From: Cardinalis cardinalis
Taxonomy: Eukaryota > Chordata > Aves > Passeriformes > Cardinalidae
NCBI GenBank assembly: GCA_014549065.1
Contig: JACDOX010000034.1
Location: 1,054,001 to 1,118,000, forward strand
DNA length: 64,000 nucleotides
Direction: 5' to 3'
Positions 1 to 14,279 of the stretch are shown piece after piece. The translations under genes and the position numbers were made by a program. The first letter of the stretch is position 1. The number at the start of each line of letters is the position of its first letter. Below the pieces are notes generated by a model. It had not been told where the DNA came from. It searched no databases and saw nothing but the letters and a program-made list of their open reading frames with translations.

Positions 1-849
1 AAAATTTCTGAACCCTGTAACTTTATTTTCCTCTTTGTTTATTTGTCAGTAATGGATGGGTTTTATGTTTATCCATTCTCTTCTCACTTTTTACCTTAAA
101 ATCATGTCAATAAAGAAAATCTATATTATAGTGCACTGCAGAAGAAGGGGCTGTCACAATTCAAAGTAATCAATTCCCAAGTATTTATTTCACAGTTTTA
201 TCAAACAGTAATTTTTATATGCTAGCTAAATAATTCACTGTATTTTTGCATCCTAGCTAAATAAAAGATTCCTCATCTGTAAAGGAATAAGTACAATTTA
301 ACTCTGTTTACTAAGTGACATATATTACTAAATATATGCCCTTTTACCCTCATAAATAAAGATGAAACACTGTGATTAAGAGTAGGACTTCCAGTCCTTA
401 AACTTCCAGCACTTACACATGCCCCATTCCTTTTTTTTCTAGTGTCCCTTGAGTCATCATTCATAATCAAAGAGGGTGCTGATGCGACTGGGTAAGAGAA
501 ACATCATTCAACAAATGAGAGATGAAAAAATTACCCAGTAGAGGAGAACCTGGTCTATTTCTCCCTGTCACTCATCCACCTAGTGCTCCCCACTGTCTAG
601 GGAATAGATAGATAGTTTGTTACTATCTAATTTTGGAAACGCAGAATATCATTTTAGACTCTTCTTTGCTGTCAAAACTGGGTGCTTCTGCCTCGGCAGC
701 AACACCAGGTGTTGGCCTCCAACTGTGACACTCCTGAAGGCAGTGCAGGGAAGACCTGATAGAAGGCAGCTCAGAGAGCTCCACACTCTGCCCACGGCTT
801 GTCTGCCTTTAGCCAACTCTGAGACCCATGGGGCCTTGTTTCCACTAGC
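1..849. other. Upstream flank, no gene seen
   Basis: AT-rich DNA with no convincing coding exon on either strand. An AATAAA at 109-114 could be the 3' end of an upstream gene on the + strand. In other vertebrates CRYL1 lies beyond GJB6, but no CRYL1 coding sequence is visible here, so this is only a guess. Confidence 0.3.
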
Positions 850-1225
850 TTTTCATGGAAAAGACCTTCAAGATCATCCAGTTCAACCTTGGATCAACAC
901 CATGTCAGTTGAACCATATTACTAGGGGCCATGTCCAGTCATTTATGAACACTTCCAGGAGTGGTGACTCCACCACCACCCTGGGCAGCCTCTTCCAATG
1001 TCTGGCCACCTTTTCAGTGAATAAATTCTTCCTGATGCCCAACCTAACTATCTCCTGGTGCATCTTGAGGCTGTGTCCTCTTCTCCTATCATTGGCTGTC
1101 TGGGAGAAGATGCCCCACTTCACAACAATCTCCCTTCAGGCAGTTGTACAGAGCAAAAAGGTCTCCTGGCAGCCTCCTCTTCTCCAGGCTAAACATCCTC
1201 ATCTCCCTCAAGCTACTCCGCATAA
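850..1225 (-). mobile_element. CR1 LINE 3' fragment
   Basis: Read on the - strand this is the 3' end of a chicken-repeat-1 retroposon. The conserved tail (reverse complement of a block reading AAGACCTTCAAGATCATCCA near 855) is followed by the usual blocks about lines failing, grouped prolines and the 'CTCCTCTTCTCCAGGCTAAACA' type segment near 1170-1192. It is diverged, 5' truncated and non-functional. Short reading frames through it are repeat-derived. Confidence 0.75.
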
Positions 1226-2719
1226 GACTTACATTTTTGATTTCTATTTTCACAATATTTCTCTTACTGGGAAAAAAAAAATCACCAAACCTCTTTTTGG
1301 TGGCAAACACAGCCTAGCAAGGACAGCACAAAACTTAAAATCCTCTGCTGAGCTAAACTGCTCAGCTAACTGCTGAGCTAAAGTATTTTGCACCTTAACA
1401 GGACACATTTCACTTTTTCAAGGTCAGTGAATCAAGCTGGAAGGTGACTGGAAAGAGAACAACACATGAGTTCCAGATGTCTCTTCTAAAGCTCCTCTTC
1501 CATTAAGGACATGGGCTTTCCCTTTTTGCAAAGTGCAGATGCATGACCTGACCGGGTCCAGAGCCACCTCCCTTCCTCACACACGCCATACACGTGGACC
1601 TTGAACGTCATCTGAACACACTGAACTCCCACAGAAGTCAGTGAGCACAGGTAAACTCAGCCCTCAGATATTTATTGCGTGTCTAGCTCAGCATCACATC
1701 NTATACCTTGGGCCTGGTCCTACAGCTGCTGCAGTGACCCAATTTCCCTGGGTTCCCCCTGGATGGGATATAACTAATGAACGGTCCCAGAGCTGATCCA
1801 TCTTTGATCAACAGGTTGGATTACAAGCCTCCTCAGATCTCTTCCAATAGAAATTTTCCTATGGTCCTAATGTACAGGTACTATGGATATGACTGCAGGG
1901 GTAAGAAAGGGTGGGAGGAAAGATGAGCAGCACACAGAGACACAGGCTAATGTTTAAGCACAGCTGATGACGATTTCTTATCTTTCAAGTATTAGACTGT
2001 TTGCACTAGAAATTCCTACCTCTTCTTCCTGAATGTGAAATCAAAATTAACAAACTGATTTTTGCTAAAGATTTTCCCAGGGATTACCTGTATTCTAGAA
2101 GGTGGAAAGACAAGGCAGTAGAACTTTGTTGGAAATAATTTGAGTCCTTATACTCCAAACACACACAAACACAAGAGTTTTGCACCTGAAGTCTGAGCAA
2201 ATGTCCTGTTTGTCCAGTTGTGGTGTACGTTTTCCTTGAAAATTTAGTTAAGAGGCTTACAAACCATTTACTTAATTTGATGTGCCTGTCTGCAAGACAG
2301 GGTACACAGTTTTGGGCAGGGATTTTTGAACCTGAAGTGAATTGTTTCCTCAGCAACTGTATTCCTTGGAAACAGAAAACTCTCCAAAATAGGTCTTTGC
2401 ACTGGCAAATATGCACATCTCCGTGAAAGCCTGCGAGTCTGCAGGGCACCGCTCTAGCATTTCAATTGCACTTCGAAAATAAACCTTAGAAAACCAGAAA
2501 CTACTGGCTCTTCCCTCTGTGTTCGGTCAGTAGCTCTTTCAACGATTACAGGAGAAATGACCTAACTTTGTTCTGTCCCAAGGCCCTTCTGACTACCTGG
2601 ATTCCTCAAGATGGAAACACGACCCTGTTACCTTAAATTATACGTCTCCCCTGAAAAACCCCGATGTATCTACTGTTACCTTGATCTCCCTTCCCCTCAC
2701 GGTTTCCCCCTGCCACCCG
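1226..2719. other. Flank upstream of GJB6, no gene seen
   Basis: No gene is visible. A short block near 1800-1870 resembles a very degraded CR1 tail on the + strand, too weak to annotate on its own. The sequence becomes GC-rich from about 2690 as it enters the GJB6 CpG island. Confidence 0.35.
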
Positions 2720-3400
2720 AGACCAGCCCTTCCGCGGCAGGAAGCGGACCTGGGGCGGACACAAGCCCTCCCCATCTCCCCACCCCTTCCTTTGGCTCTT
2801 AGCTCCTCACCTTGGTAGCCCCGCTGGGCGCAGCCCCCTCGGCGGGGCACAGCGGCGGGGATGGGCCCCGGGCCCCGCCCCGGTTCTCACCGCCGCCTCC
2901 GCGGGCGGCCGGCCGGAGGAGCGGGGCGCGGGCGGGGACGGGCGAGGGGCGGGTTAAAAGCGGCGGCAGGTGAGCGGGGAGGGACCTTAAAGCTCCGGAG
3001 CGGCGAGGCCGGGGCCGCCCGCTCCGCAGCTACCGGCGGAGCCACGTTGATCGGCGCAGCCCGGCCGCGGCGCCGGGAGCTCCCGGCGGGGTGAGCGCCC
3101 CTCAGCAGCGGCGCCGCTGAGGCAGGTGAGGGGAAGGAGGGAAGGGGCGCGGCGGGACAGCTCCGACCGGGCAGCTGAGGCCGCACTTGTTGCGGGGCCG
3201 GGGCCGCGGCGGCGCCGCCGGGAGCTCTGGTGGCGCGGCCCGCCGGGGAGGGAGCGGTGGGGCCGGGCGCGGAGCCGCCGTGTGCGCTGCCCACCCCGCC
3301 CTGGCAGGATTCACCCGGCCCCGGCAGGATTTCCCCTGCTCGACATGGGCGCTCTCCGCTTCCCGTCCCCAGCCTGAGCGTGACGAGGAGTGCTCGAAGC
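2720..3400 (+). promoter_or_regulatory. GJB6: GJB6 CpG-island promoter
   Basis: A sharply bounded GC- and CpG-rich island stands in otherwise AT-rich DNA. It contains several GGGCGG-type GC boxes (for example around 2930 and 2945) and a TATA-like TTAAAA at 2954-2959 about 30 bp upstream of a GGGACCTTAAAGCTC block (2981-2995). The stretch from about 2871 to 2996 is clearly homologous to the GJB2 promoter in this window (about 34874-34990). Mammalian GJB2 also has a TTAAAA-type box with nearby GC boxes, so the assignment rests on both paralogy and family knowledge. Transcription is expected to start near 2984. Confidence 0.8.
2984..3125 (+). other. GJB6: GJB6 non-coding exon 1 (predicted)
   Basis: Predicted 5' UTR exon. 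The start is inferred from the TATA-like box at 2954-2959. The end is a good splice donor, GGCAG|GTGAGG, with the intron starting at 3126. A second possible donor, CGGG|GTGAGC, would end the exon at 3090. Connexin genes usually have such an untranslated first exon and carry the whole reading frame in exon 2. RNA data are needed to choose the donor. Confidence 0.55.
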
Positions 3401-6400
3401 CCGCGAGCAGTTTTGGTGGGGAATGCTCCTGTCTCTGTTGGTTACGCGTTTAACTTAGGGCGAAATCTTTATTCATCTCCCAGCAGCTCTCTGTGAACGC
3501 GTTATGTGAAGTACGTACGGCCAGCTACGACACCAAGCAAAATCAAGGTTCCTGCAATTACAGGTAATTTGCGACACGCCTAAAGATGTTAAGAGAGTTG
3601 CGGGAAGGTAAACAGCTTGCATCAGTAAAACTGACAGGTCCTGTGAGTGTCTGATCACACGCTGGAAACATTCCTTAGAATTACAGGGGGAGTAGGAAAT
3701 GAGGTGTGAGTCAGAAATAAATGTATTTCTGAATATTGGGGCTGGATAAGATCACACAAAGAATGAGTACTTAGAACTTTAAATGAAACATGAAGGCCGT
3801 GCTGGAGTAAGGGCAGGAGTGCTTGCTTAGTGCCTGACACTAGCTAGGATCTGGGCATGTTTTGGGCATGACTGGCTCTTCCATCATCAGACTTTCCTAG
3901 ATTGGTTGTTACTTTCACAGTCGCTCCTGTTGAAGAATCTCTCCCCTGTTCTCAACAGAGGAAATTATTTCCTTGTCTTGTGTCCCATTAGTTTTCACCG
4001 TGTGGCCTGAAAATACTCTTGAGACAACAGACAGAGGGTTGCAGGAAGGAAGTGGCCTTTTGTTTTAAGAATGGTCTTTTAAACCCAGGTTTTATAACTT
4101 TGATGATTAATAGCTGTGTCCTGTATGAAATACTGAGGGTTTGGGTCCAGATTTGGTTTGGGATCACCGCTGCGTATGTGTGTACTCTTGAGTCAAAAGC
4201 AGAATCAAATGTATTTTCATCCTTAATTTTGTTAAAGGAGTTATGTAATTTTTAACGTTTCTTGGCCTCCACTGCTTAGCCTGGAAACCCTGCTTGCCAG
4301 ACACATCCTTTGAGGAGACCCAGGGAAAAAACAGTAGGCAAGAGGATGTGTGTGTGATTGGGTTAGATCTGCCTTAGAGAGCAAGGCAATGGTGGGACAA
4401 GCCTCAGCGTGGAAGAGGTTGGTATGTCTGTGTGTGAACTAGGCATTGCAATGTAAATTTCCAGGCAGGCTTTTCAGCTCATTTCCAGTGCCATGAGGTT
4501 ACATCTGTACTGCAGGTGTCAATGTTTCTAGGCGACTTCAGATAGTCCCCAGAACTGTCAGTCTCATAATTGGTAGGATTACATATCTCAGAGCTTAAAA
4601 CTGGGACTGTGAAACCCCATGAATTAGCATACTTCTCTGGAGAAATTGATTCTGTCCTGACAGGGCCAGTTCTCTCAATTTGCTGAAGCTAGGCCTCTGA
4701 CAGTTTTGCTGTTTTGCATCTCTTGATGCACAACCCAGGTAGATTATTTGGGCAGCCTCATGTATTTTGTGCAAAAAAAGTGATTGTACATTGAAAAATG
4801 TCTAGCAGGCTATCTTAGTAGCTGGAAAAATAACAGCACTTTGAGTTATATATGCAAGTTTGTCACGATCACTGCATAANCTCCATGGGTACTTGTAAGT
4901 GAAGAAGACACTTTTACAAGTTGAGTATTGTGAACATTTCCAGTTAAATCAGTGGACCCAGACACTGTGTGAAATAGGAGCATGGGTTGAAGCTGGTTTT
5001 TTTTGATGTTTTCCCTTGTTCTGTTCCTTGCTGATTTTAATTCTTATTTAATGATGAGTGAGGAGGTATCTGGAAGGAAAACTGTGACTAACCTGGCTAA
5101 ATACCAGTTTGTGTAAGGAAAAAAGCTTGAAGTGATGACATGAGGTCTGATAACATGCTGTCAAAACAGCAAGAATGTAGAAAAAGAGAAGCATCAACAT
5201 CCTCTGTTGATAAAAGAAATTGAAACTAATTCTATTCCTTATCGTACACCTGCATTTCTTCCTGTAATAGAGTTTTAAAAAGGAAAGTTATTTTGGACTT
5301 TACTCTTGATGAATGAAATATCAAAATACATACTCAAGGAAAGCTACAGTGCACTGTATAATGTTGGTGTTTATAAGTTTAAGTTGTGTGTGAAAGAAGA
5401 CAGAGGCTTGTTAATTTTAGAGGAAAGGAGAGACTTGTAGAGGGAATGTAGACATCTGGCTAGATGAAGGAGGATAGAAATAGGAATTATTTAACAGACT
5501 TTAAAGAAAAAATAACATTAAAAAGTTATTTTGATGACCAGAAGTGGGGTGCAGTATCTCTAAAGCTTTCTTTAATATATATAGGAAATAGGACACTTGT
5601 ATCAGTGGAGACCTAGTCCTCGGGAATTCAGCTTTCTTCCAAAGTAAGAAGCTTTAAGCACACTTTGGAGGAAAGGCTTACAGGGGAAAATGGCTGAGAC
5701 AGGCTAAACTCCAGGAGGACTTGTGCTGTCTTGTTATGCCTTCAAGTGTGACCTCTGATTTCCTGTTTTGTACAAGTGGAATGAATTTTGTGCAGAGATG
5801 TTCTGGAGGATGGGAATCTCCAGTTACACTTGCAGGCTGGTGAAATAGGTATGAATGTTTCCAAGCATCCTAGGAAAATGACTTAAAACTTATGTGAGGA
5901 CATGAATATGGGACAGTCATAAGGGTATCATTGTGGGCAGAAACTGAACCCTTAAATGCTCTTGATATTTAAGTAGCATAATTTTTAAATAACATTTAGC
6001 TACATACAAATTGGGTCCTAATCTGTTGTGTTTCTCTGGATTTTATGCTGGGTTTAATTAGAGCAAAGAATGCCTCCTGTTTTCCTAAACTTGAGTAGAA
6101 GGAAAGAACAATGCTTGCAGTGTTCAGACNTGCAACTGTCAGAGGTTTCCTGTTCCTGATTAGTCTTTGCCTGTTCTTGTGTCAAATCAGATATACTGTA
6201 ATCCCTCTGTTGTGGCTCTTCTCTCCAGTTTCTACTCTGATCTGGAGATAGGTGTTCAGAACAAAGTTTAAGAGCTACTAGAGAGAATTGCACAGGCTTT
6301 TGTGATTGTTAGGCTGCTCCTTTAATCTCTTGCAGCTTTTCAGGAAAGAAGTAGAGCCTGTTGATATTCTAGAGTCTTCCAGCTGCATACTCCTTGAAGT

Positions 6401-9400
6401 TTTTAATATACTGCTGTAAAATTAAAATAGCTGGAAGCTACCTGTTAAGGGATTTTAGTTGCCAAGGTCTGAGTTCAAAGCTTTATCTTCTTGCATTTTG
6501 AACTCTGCGTTAAAGCTATAGCAATGTAGGGAGCTGCATTCTTTTTCAGGTGTCAGAAATATCCTAGATTATTGAATTCAAGCTTGGTGCTTCCAGCTTT
6601 GAACTGTTACTTATCTGTCTTGGTCCATTGAGCCTGTAAAGCTTGTAATTGTAGTGGAGCATTTCAGGAGAACAGCCCTGTGAGATGGTGAGACTTTTGT
6701 TATCTCTAGTTTAATGTCTGGGAAACTGAGGCATGGGACAGACTGACAAATTAGGTAGGAAGTCTGAGCAAGTTAGCAAGTGATTGCTGTAGCCTGTGTA
6801 CCCACCTTTCTGGTGAAATGAAAGGATGCTGTCTTTTGGAAGATGTTAATCTCTATTTATTAGAAGCTTTCTTGCTTCAGCCTTGACAGTGCTGCTGTTC
6901 TTGTAGTACAGCACCAAAACTAGCTCAGCAATAGGAATAACAAAATCTACGCACTGGCAATTAAGTGCTTGCTGTAAACTAGATGCCAGGTTGGCAGGGT
7001 GATGCAAAACTGCTGAAACCCAGACTAGTGTGTGCTTCAAATCTGAGTAATGACACAGCATTATGCAGCTCTAGGACACCTCCGTGCTGGTTATCGCCTC
7101 CTCCTATGAGCCCCTGCTCCAGTGCAGCTGTTGAGATCAACACCTGAAGGGAAAGTTATCTCAGCAGCACATTTGAATGCATGTTGGACCTCAACATGCA
7201 GCAGTACTTCTTGTGTGAAGTTGGGTCATAAAATAATTTTGGTAATGATTTTACATCTGTTACTTTAGATGTTCTGAAGCTTTTCTGTGGCAACAGTTCT
7301 GCATTAAACTGCTTCTCTTGGGTATGTGAGTTGCCTTTGTCCCCAGCTGGGGGGGTTAAGCAGGGACACTTGAGACTAGTGCTTTTTGGCTTAAAGATTA
7401 TCTTGGTTAACACATTCCCACATGGGATAAAGTGACATTTTTCTTGGCAGTCTGCTGATCTTTTATCAGTATCCGGAGGCACTGCTGAAAGTGGTGGAAA
7501 GTCACCCCAAACTGGTAACTCCTGGTACACTGTACACTAAAATTCTGATGGAAGTGGAATCATTGTAAATACCCTCTAAATTTCCGTGTGAATCCAGTAC
7601 AGTAAATAAAATGGTATCCAAACTGAAGGTGAGAAGGGTATAATCATAGTCTGAATTTGTGCATAAATTAGGGGTCTGTGGATCTCTTGAATGGGGCTCC
7701 TAGATCTTCCTATAGCATAAGCAGATACTGTCACACTTGCTTGTGTGACTTGCTCGATAATATCCTATAGCACAAGCACCGTATATGCATGTGATAGAGA
7801 AACATCTTCTGTTGCTTTTACACCTTCACTGTATTCCAGCTGTGGATTTAGCCACTGAGTAATGAATTTCCAGTATAACAGTCTTTAACAAGGAAAATGG
7901 TGTCTGTTAACAAGCTGGCTGTATTCGTAAACAGGGGAGCTCAGTGATGATTGTCCTCGGTGTTGTGAATTGCAGGGATTTTCACTGGGTGTGTGCACCG
8001 TGCTGTGATTGCAGTTTAATGTAGGCTTACAGGAGCTGGCTTTAAAGTAGAAGGCAGTATAGCCATGGCAGCACAGAGCTCAAAATACTGCCCATGAGCT
8101 GTAGAACTACAGAAGGCGTTAAGCTGTAGTTCTTCTCTTGCTGCTCTCTAGCTTACTGGGAGTTGTGGGAAAATCCCCCACAAATCAACAACGAAAAAAC
8201 CAAACCCTAAATGAAACACCTCCTTATGTGGCTATGTTGTGTGATCATACAGAACTGTTTCCCTTGTAACTTAACTTTTCAGTCAAGCATGGTGATCTTT
8301 TATCATTGTTTTTAACTGTTAACTGTAACAACCATATCCCACTGTGGTCCTCTAATTGTTGAATGAAACAGAAGGTGCTGCTGGTAGTAGAACATATATA
8401 TGTGGAGATTTGGAAAAGCTTCTTTTCATGCCCACTTGCAATTTTTGTGAAGGAGAATTTAACATTTAATGCACTCCCCTGTTAGAAATTATTCTAAATG
8501 CTTAGTTACTCAACCTTGCAAATTTCAGCTGTCTTCTGTTCTTCCCTGTTTCTTCCTTTATAACCAATCCCTATCCTCATTCCTACTTCATATTTTTTCC
8601 CCAAAATTCACCTAAGCTTTCGTGTCTTTAATGTGTTCTTGTAGAGTTCTGTACCAGCAAACTAGGTAAGTCCTTGGCTGTCTACATACTATTCTTTCTG
8701 TAAGCATTTGGCAGATTTGCTCACATAGAAATAGTATCTGGACTGGCCCTATTAAAATAGAACTTACTGACCCATTAAAGGGATGTCATTTTCCTGTTTT
8801 CTTCTCCTTTGGTCTGCAAGACAGTTAATATTTTACTTGCTAGTGAAAAGCAAAGCAAGTATTTGAAAGATAATCTATGATGAAGGTTCTAGCTTTTGAG
8901 TGAGTAAAGAGTAAATGAGCCATCACATCAGTACAGATAGCCCCGATCGGGTGTTTAGTTGGNATGATCTGCACTGGTGGTTTTAGTAGTGTGAAGGGCC
9001 ATACTTGGCTAACTTAAATTCTGCTTGAATCACTGTGTCTGTTTGTTGAAGAGGGGAGAACACTTTGGCAGTGTCTGAATTGCCTTTACTGGATCCTCTT
9101 GAATTGCATTGAGGGGANCTGTTTAAAGCCAGCTAGTAGGAAACACTGTGGCCAGAGTAGTTGGATGGCATTCAGGCTGCCTGGATATGGCACTACAATC
9201 TTTCAAGGAGAAGATAGTGAGACTTCACTGGTATCTGATCAGTGCCTGTAGCTCTCTGGAGTAGTCCACAAGTCGTATGACTCTTCACCAATGTCAAAAC
9301 AAGCCTGAGAGGCTGTGAGGAAGAACGGGCAAAGGTTGGTGACTTGCTCAGCAAGCAGTGGGAAGAACCAGTGGATGGTGGCAGGAGGAGCTGAAGAGAT

Positions 9401-12400
9401 AGCTGGAAGATTTGGTAAGGTGTGTGGGAAGGGTGAAGGGAGGAGTGTTTGGGCAGATAGGAAAGACAAAGGCTTTTTTGGAAAGGAGAGATGTAACCAG
9501 GAGACTTTGGGCAAAAGACTGCCTCTTCAAAGTGTGGTGGCTTTTTTTCTTCTTTCTTGATCCAGATACAGACATGTCTTTGCTGGAATTGAAGCACAGA
9601 TTTTTTGGCTTAGCAAGCACAATATACTCTCAGAGAATATGGAGCAAGTCAGATGAAGAGGAGTGTTGCCTCTTTGCTGCTGACTGCTCATTCTTACCCA
9701 TGCTTTGCAATTTACAGCCTGGGGGTTTTGTTGTTGTTAGTTTTTGGGGTTTTTTGGCTTTTTTTGTTTTGGTTGGGTGTTTTGGTTTTGTTTTTTTTTA
9801 ATATAGCTGTCCTTTTCAGATCTGTGTGTCTATACTGTTAAGCAGATTGATGAAATGGGTTAGGTTTAAAAATAACCAAACCAAACAAAACATGCTAGTC
9901 CTGGGAAGAACTTATGGACAAGTTGCCTGCTTTATCATGCACCTCCACAAAGTCACAGGAGATGAGCTGTTGTTTGACCTTAGCAGCAAACAGAACTGGG
10001 GAGCTTCTTGAGCTAACTACACACTGGGGAACTTGTATTTTGAATCTCCTTCTGCACAGGGAGGAGGAAACAAATCCATGTGAAGCTATAACAAATAGCA
10101 CTACTGGTGTGTAGTGAGAAGTGAAGCCAAGAAACAGGCTTATGGGGAGCAGATATATAGGTTTCACTTCACAGCCTTTTCTCTCTAAGAAGATGGTTGA
10201 CAGGCAAGGAGAAGAAGATGGAATGACTGAGAAGAAAATAAGGACTCTGGTGGAGTTACCGGATAGGTGGATAATGTGTGTAATACCACTGTTTGCCTGG
10301 TGCCTGTCTTCTACAGGATTTATTTTCAAATGTTCTTAAGTATTTCTAGTCTTGGTACTTAGTCGTAGTGTCATTTTAGAAGTGCTGTAATCCATATGTG
10401 TTAATAGTAGCAGAGAACACTAAAAAGTTGTAACTGTCCCTCTGTTTAACAATGCAATAATTGCAAAGGAAGATTCTGAAAGATGACAGAAAAGGAGTGG
10501 AACAGTTAAAAATCCAGCTGATATGCTTAGTAAGGATCTCTGATACTAAGGATCTTTCCTGTGTCTTCATAGGGTTGTTAACCCTAGAGACTCTCTGTAA
10601 CTGTGTGCTAATGAAAAAAGAATCTTTCTTCTTGGAAAAAATAAGCTAGTAGGATAGCAAGGTAAATCTGTTTCTGTGTGGTCACATACAGAGGAAATAG
10701 CCCATATAGATTGTGCATCCTGAAGGAGGCTCAGGAAAGATTCTCTCCAATCTGGAGGAGATCTTGGATCTCCTCCTTGGTTTTCACCTCCTGGAGTATA
10801 ACCCCACACAGTCAACCAGCAGGATCTGGTTTATGAGAACTAGTGAAGGGAGATTACATTTAAATCCCAGTAACTCAAGGAAAAGATACCATTGTGTTGC
10901 ATAACAATTAAGTGTCCTCATTTTCTCTGAGCTGTTGTGTACTTTGACTGATACTCAGTCAATGCATGTGGCCTACTGATTATATGTATCTCACTGTAAA
11001 CCAGGAAGGTTTTTGACATTACTCAGAAGGGGAGTGTGATGTGGAAGACAACTACAAAATAGTGTCATCATGTTCTTCCTCATGTGGTGTGATCCAGCTC
11101 AGAGTCAGGAAAATCTTATTATTGATATGATGACCTTTTTACCAGTAGCTGCTCTTTAAAGCAACTTTAAAAAGATGATTTTGTTTATTGGTGCCTTGTG
11201 CTGTAAATGCCAAGGAAATATGTGCTCTGAGATAGAAACAAATTAACAAAGTTGTGAAACAAAAACCTTCAGGAGCAATTTTAGAATCAAGAGATCTGTG
11301 AGCACTCTTACAGGGTCCTGGCTGATAGGCAAAAGAAGTGCCAGTTTCTTGAATACACAGTAGTTTGCAAACTAATTTTCTGTAAATCCATCTGAAGTGG
11401 AGGAGTGTGGGAAGATGGGCTGGAATGCCTCTGAATGCTCTCTGTGAAAAGTTGTCTGTGGAAGCTGCAAAAATTCAGATAATTGTGTTCCTGAGGAGAC
11501 CAAAAGGTGAAATCCTTAATTCATTGCAGTCATAGTACTTTGAAACTCACCTGCTGGAAACTATTGAAAAAGTTGAAAAAGTCTCTGAGCTACTGCTAGC
11601 CTGTCTGAACTCTTCAAATGCTGACTATAGCACACTCCCAGCCTCTGAAATATCTCCCCTAATCTAGGACTAATGAAGTCTGTTATGAGAGGAAGAAAAC
11701 TGCAACCTGACATGCATTCACAATGGAGGAGTCCTTATCCACTTACCCTAGGCTCTTTTTGAAGTTAGTGCAAAGAAAAGCAATTTTGGTATGAATCTTC
11801 AGCATTGATTTTAAATGTCCAGCTTGAGATGGGTAATGACCAGGATTTTACCTTCATTGCTTCAAGCTGGTGTGGGGTTTGCTTTGACTAAGAATGCTGT
11901 CACACTTTTTAAACTGGTGAATGCAGGTTATCTAGACCTTCTCATGGAGGTGCAGAGCATCAGCAGTAGTTGCTCAAGGTCTGTCTTTACTGCAGGAATG
12001 TACTTAAATCATTATTTACACTCTAAAGATAAGGATAAACTAATTGGCTTTGATTTGTAAAGGAATTCTGTCTGTGTAACTTTTTTTTTTAACATAACAT
12101 CTACTTTACTTTTGGCTGATATCTTCTATCATTTTGTTGCTGTTTTCAAGCTACTAGATGTTGTATCTTTTCATTTAAGGTTGTGTTCATCATTTTCCTA
12201 TCTTTCTTTCTTACTTAATGTGGCATTGGCAAATACACCTAGGTGCCATGTGTGTAATCCAATATGAAATACTACCTGCTGATATGTGATTAGGTTATCA
12301 TGTATGACTAGTTGTAGGTAAGCCCACTGTGTCAACAAAGCGTTACCACAGCCGGTGAATGTGCTGCAATTATGATATTGCCTTTATTTTAAACCACATG

Positions 12401-12461
12401 CTTGCTGGTATTTGTTTCCTGTCTTGATTAATCTTAGTTTTATTTATTTGTCTTGTCTTAG
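3126..12461 (+). other. GJB6: GJB6 intron 1
   Basis: A 9.3-kb intron bounded by GTGAGG at 3126 and the acceptor TGTCTTAG ending at 12461. It has no coding exon that I can support, and recognisable repeats are few. A G/T-rich low-complexity run lies at about 9718-9800, and a small inverted repeat (GGAGGAGATC with its complement, 3-nt loop) at 10754-10776. Short reading frames here look random. Confidence 0.6.
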
Positions 12462-12474
12462 ATCAGAGGATTGA

Positions 12475-13275
<801 letters not shown>

Positions 13276-13653
13276 GATGGTGCCCGTGCTGATGTTCACT
13301 CTTTTTGGAGTGAATGTTTTATTTAAAGGCTGCAAATGAAATTTGTTGTATGAAACGAAGTTGGGTGAGGTTTTGATGCATAGTGTCAGATGTTGAGTAG
13401 GTACACGTCTGGGAAAAGTCAGGGCAGCCTGAACATGTGAAAATTGTGTGAGGATTAAATAGGAAGATACACTTTCCTGTGAGTACCCTTACAAGCTGAC
13501 TATGACAAGTGGGAAGCCCACTGCTACCTTCATGCTGACACAGCTCCTGAAAACTAAGTGCAACAGCAATAAGGACAAAACTCTTTCCAAGCTAGGTATT
13601 CTAGTATTGCAAGATGTTTTGTAATAGTGATAGTTTTTACTTGTGAACTGATG

Positions 13654-13659
13654 ATTAAA
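13654..13659 (+). promoter_or_regulatory. GJB6: Possible alternative poly(A) signal, GJB6
   Basis: An ATTAAA hexamer 380 bp after the GJB6 stop codon. It is a common weaker variant of the cleavage signal and could give a short 3' UTR; no other support. Confidence 0.3.
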
Positions 13660-14250
13660 CTATTTTTCTAAAATCTAAGATTCCATGTTACTTAAGGTGT
13701 TCTAGTACACAACTGACTGTGTTTTATTTCTTAACCAGGCATATGCAGGTGAACCCTGTAATACCATATTCATAGGGAGGAGACAGCAATAGGCTACTTA
13801 CACCTTCACAGCTTTGCAAGTGCTGCTTGAGTCTGGGCAGGTAGCTTGAGATGCTTGCATACACACTGCTGGCTGTAGGGGAAGTATTTGAAAGCCCACC
13901 AGTGTGGACAGCTGAGGTACCTAGATTGAGTTCTGCAAACTCCTGCCTAAAAACAGCGCAAGAGTATAGTTACAGCCTATGTAGACTTGTTTAAACAGCC
14001 AGCAGACCTGGTAGTCTTACCAATCTCTTAATTGCATACTGTCAGTTTTATAGCAACTTACATAAGTTTATGTAGATGTTTTTTTCTCTAATGTATTCGC
14101 TGTTTCTTTATACTGTATCACATCATGGAACTTTTTTGGTTTTGATTTGTTTGCTTTTTTGTAGTAGACTGATGGTGCTGTTATGAGACTAGAGTCTGTC
14201 TGGTTTCAAGGACATGGAAAAGTATTCCTGGAAATGAAGTGAGTCTTCTG

Positions 14251-14256
14251 AATAAA
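14251..14256 (+). promoter_or_regulatory. GJB6: Poly(A) signal, GJB6
   Basis: The first canonical AATAAA after the GJB6 stop codon, about 975 bp downstream, on the coding strand. It is the most likely end of the GJB6 transcript. Confidence 0.5.
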
Positions 14257-14279
14257 AGGCAAACACTTTAACCTTTCTT

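Noticed and set aside
855..1376. 173-residue open frame on the + strand
   Set aside because: Mostly complement of a CR1 3' end; no splice context or family resemblance.
2887..3294. Open frames on both strands in the GJB6 CpG island
   Set aside because: Composition artefact; overlaps the promoter and the predicted 5' UTR exon.
9412..9801. 129-residue open frame ending in a Phe/Leu/Val-rich stretch
   Set aside because: The end is translated from a G/T-rich simple repeat in the GJB6 intron.
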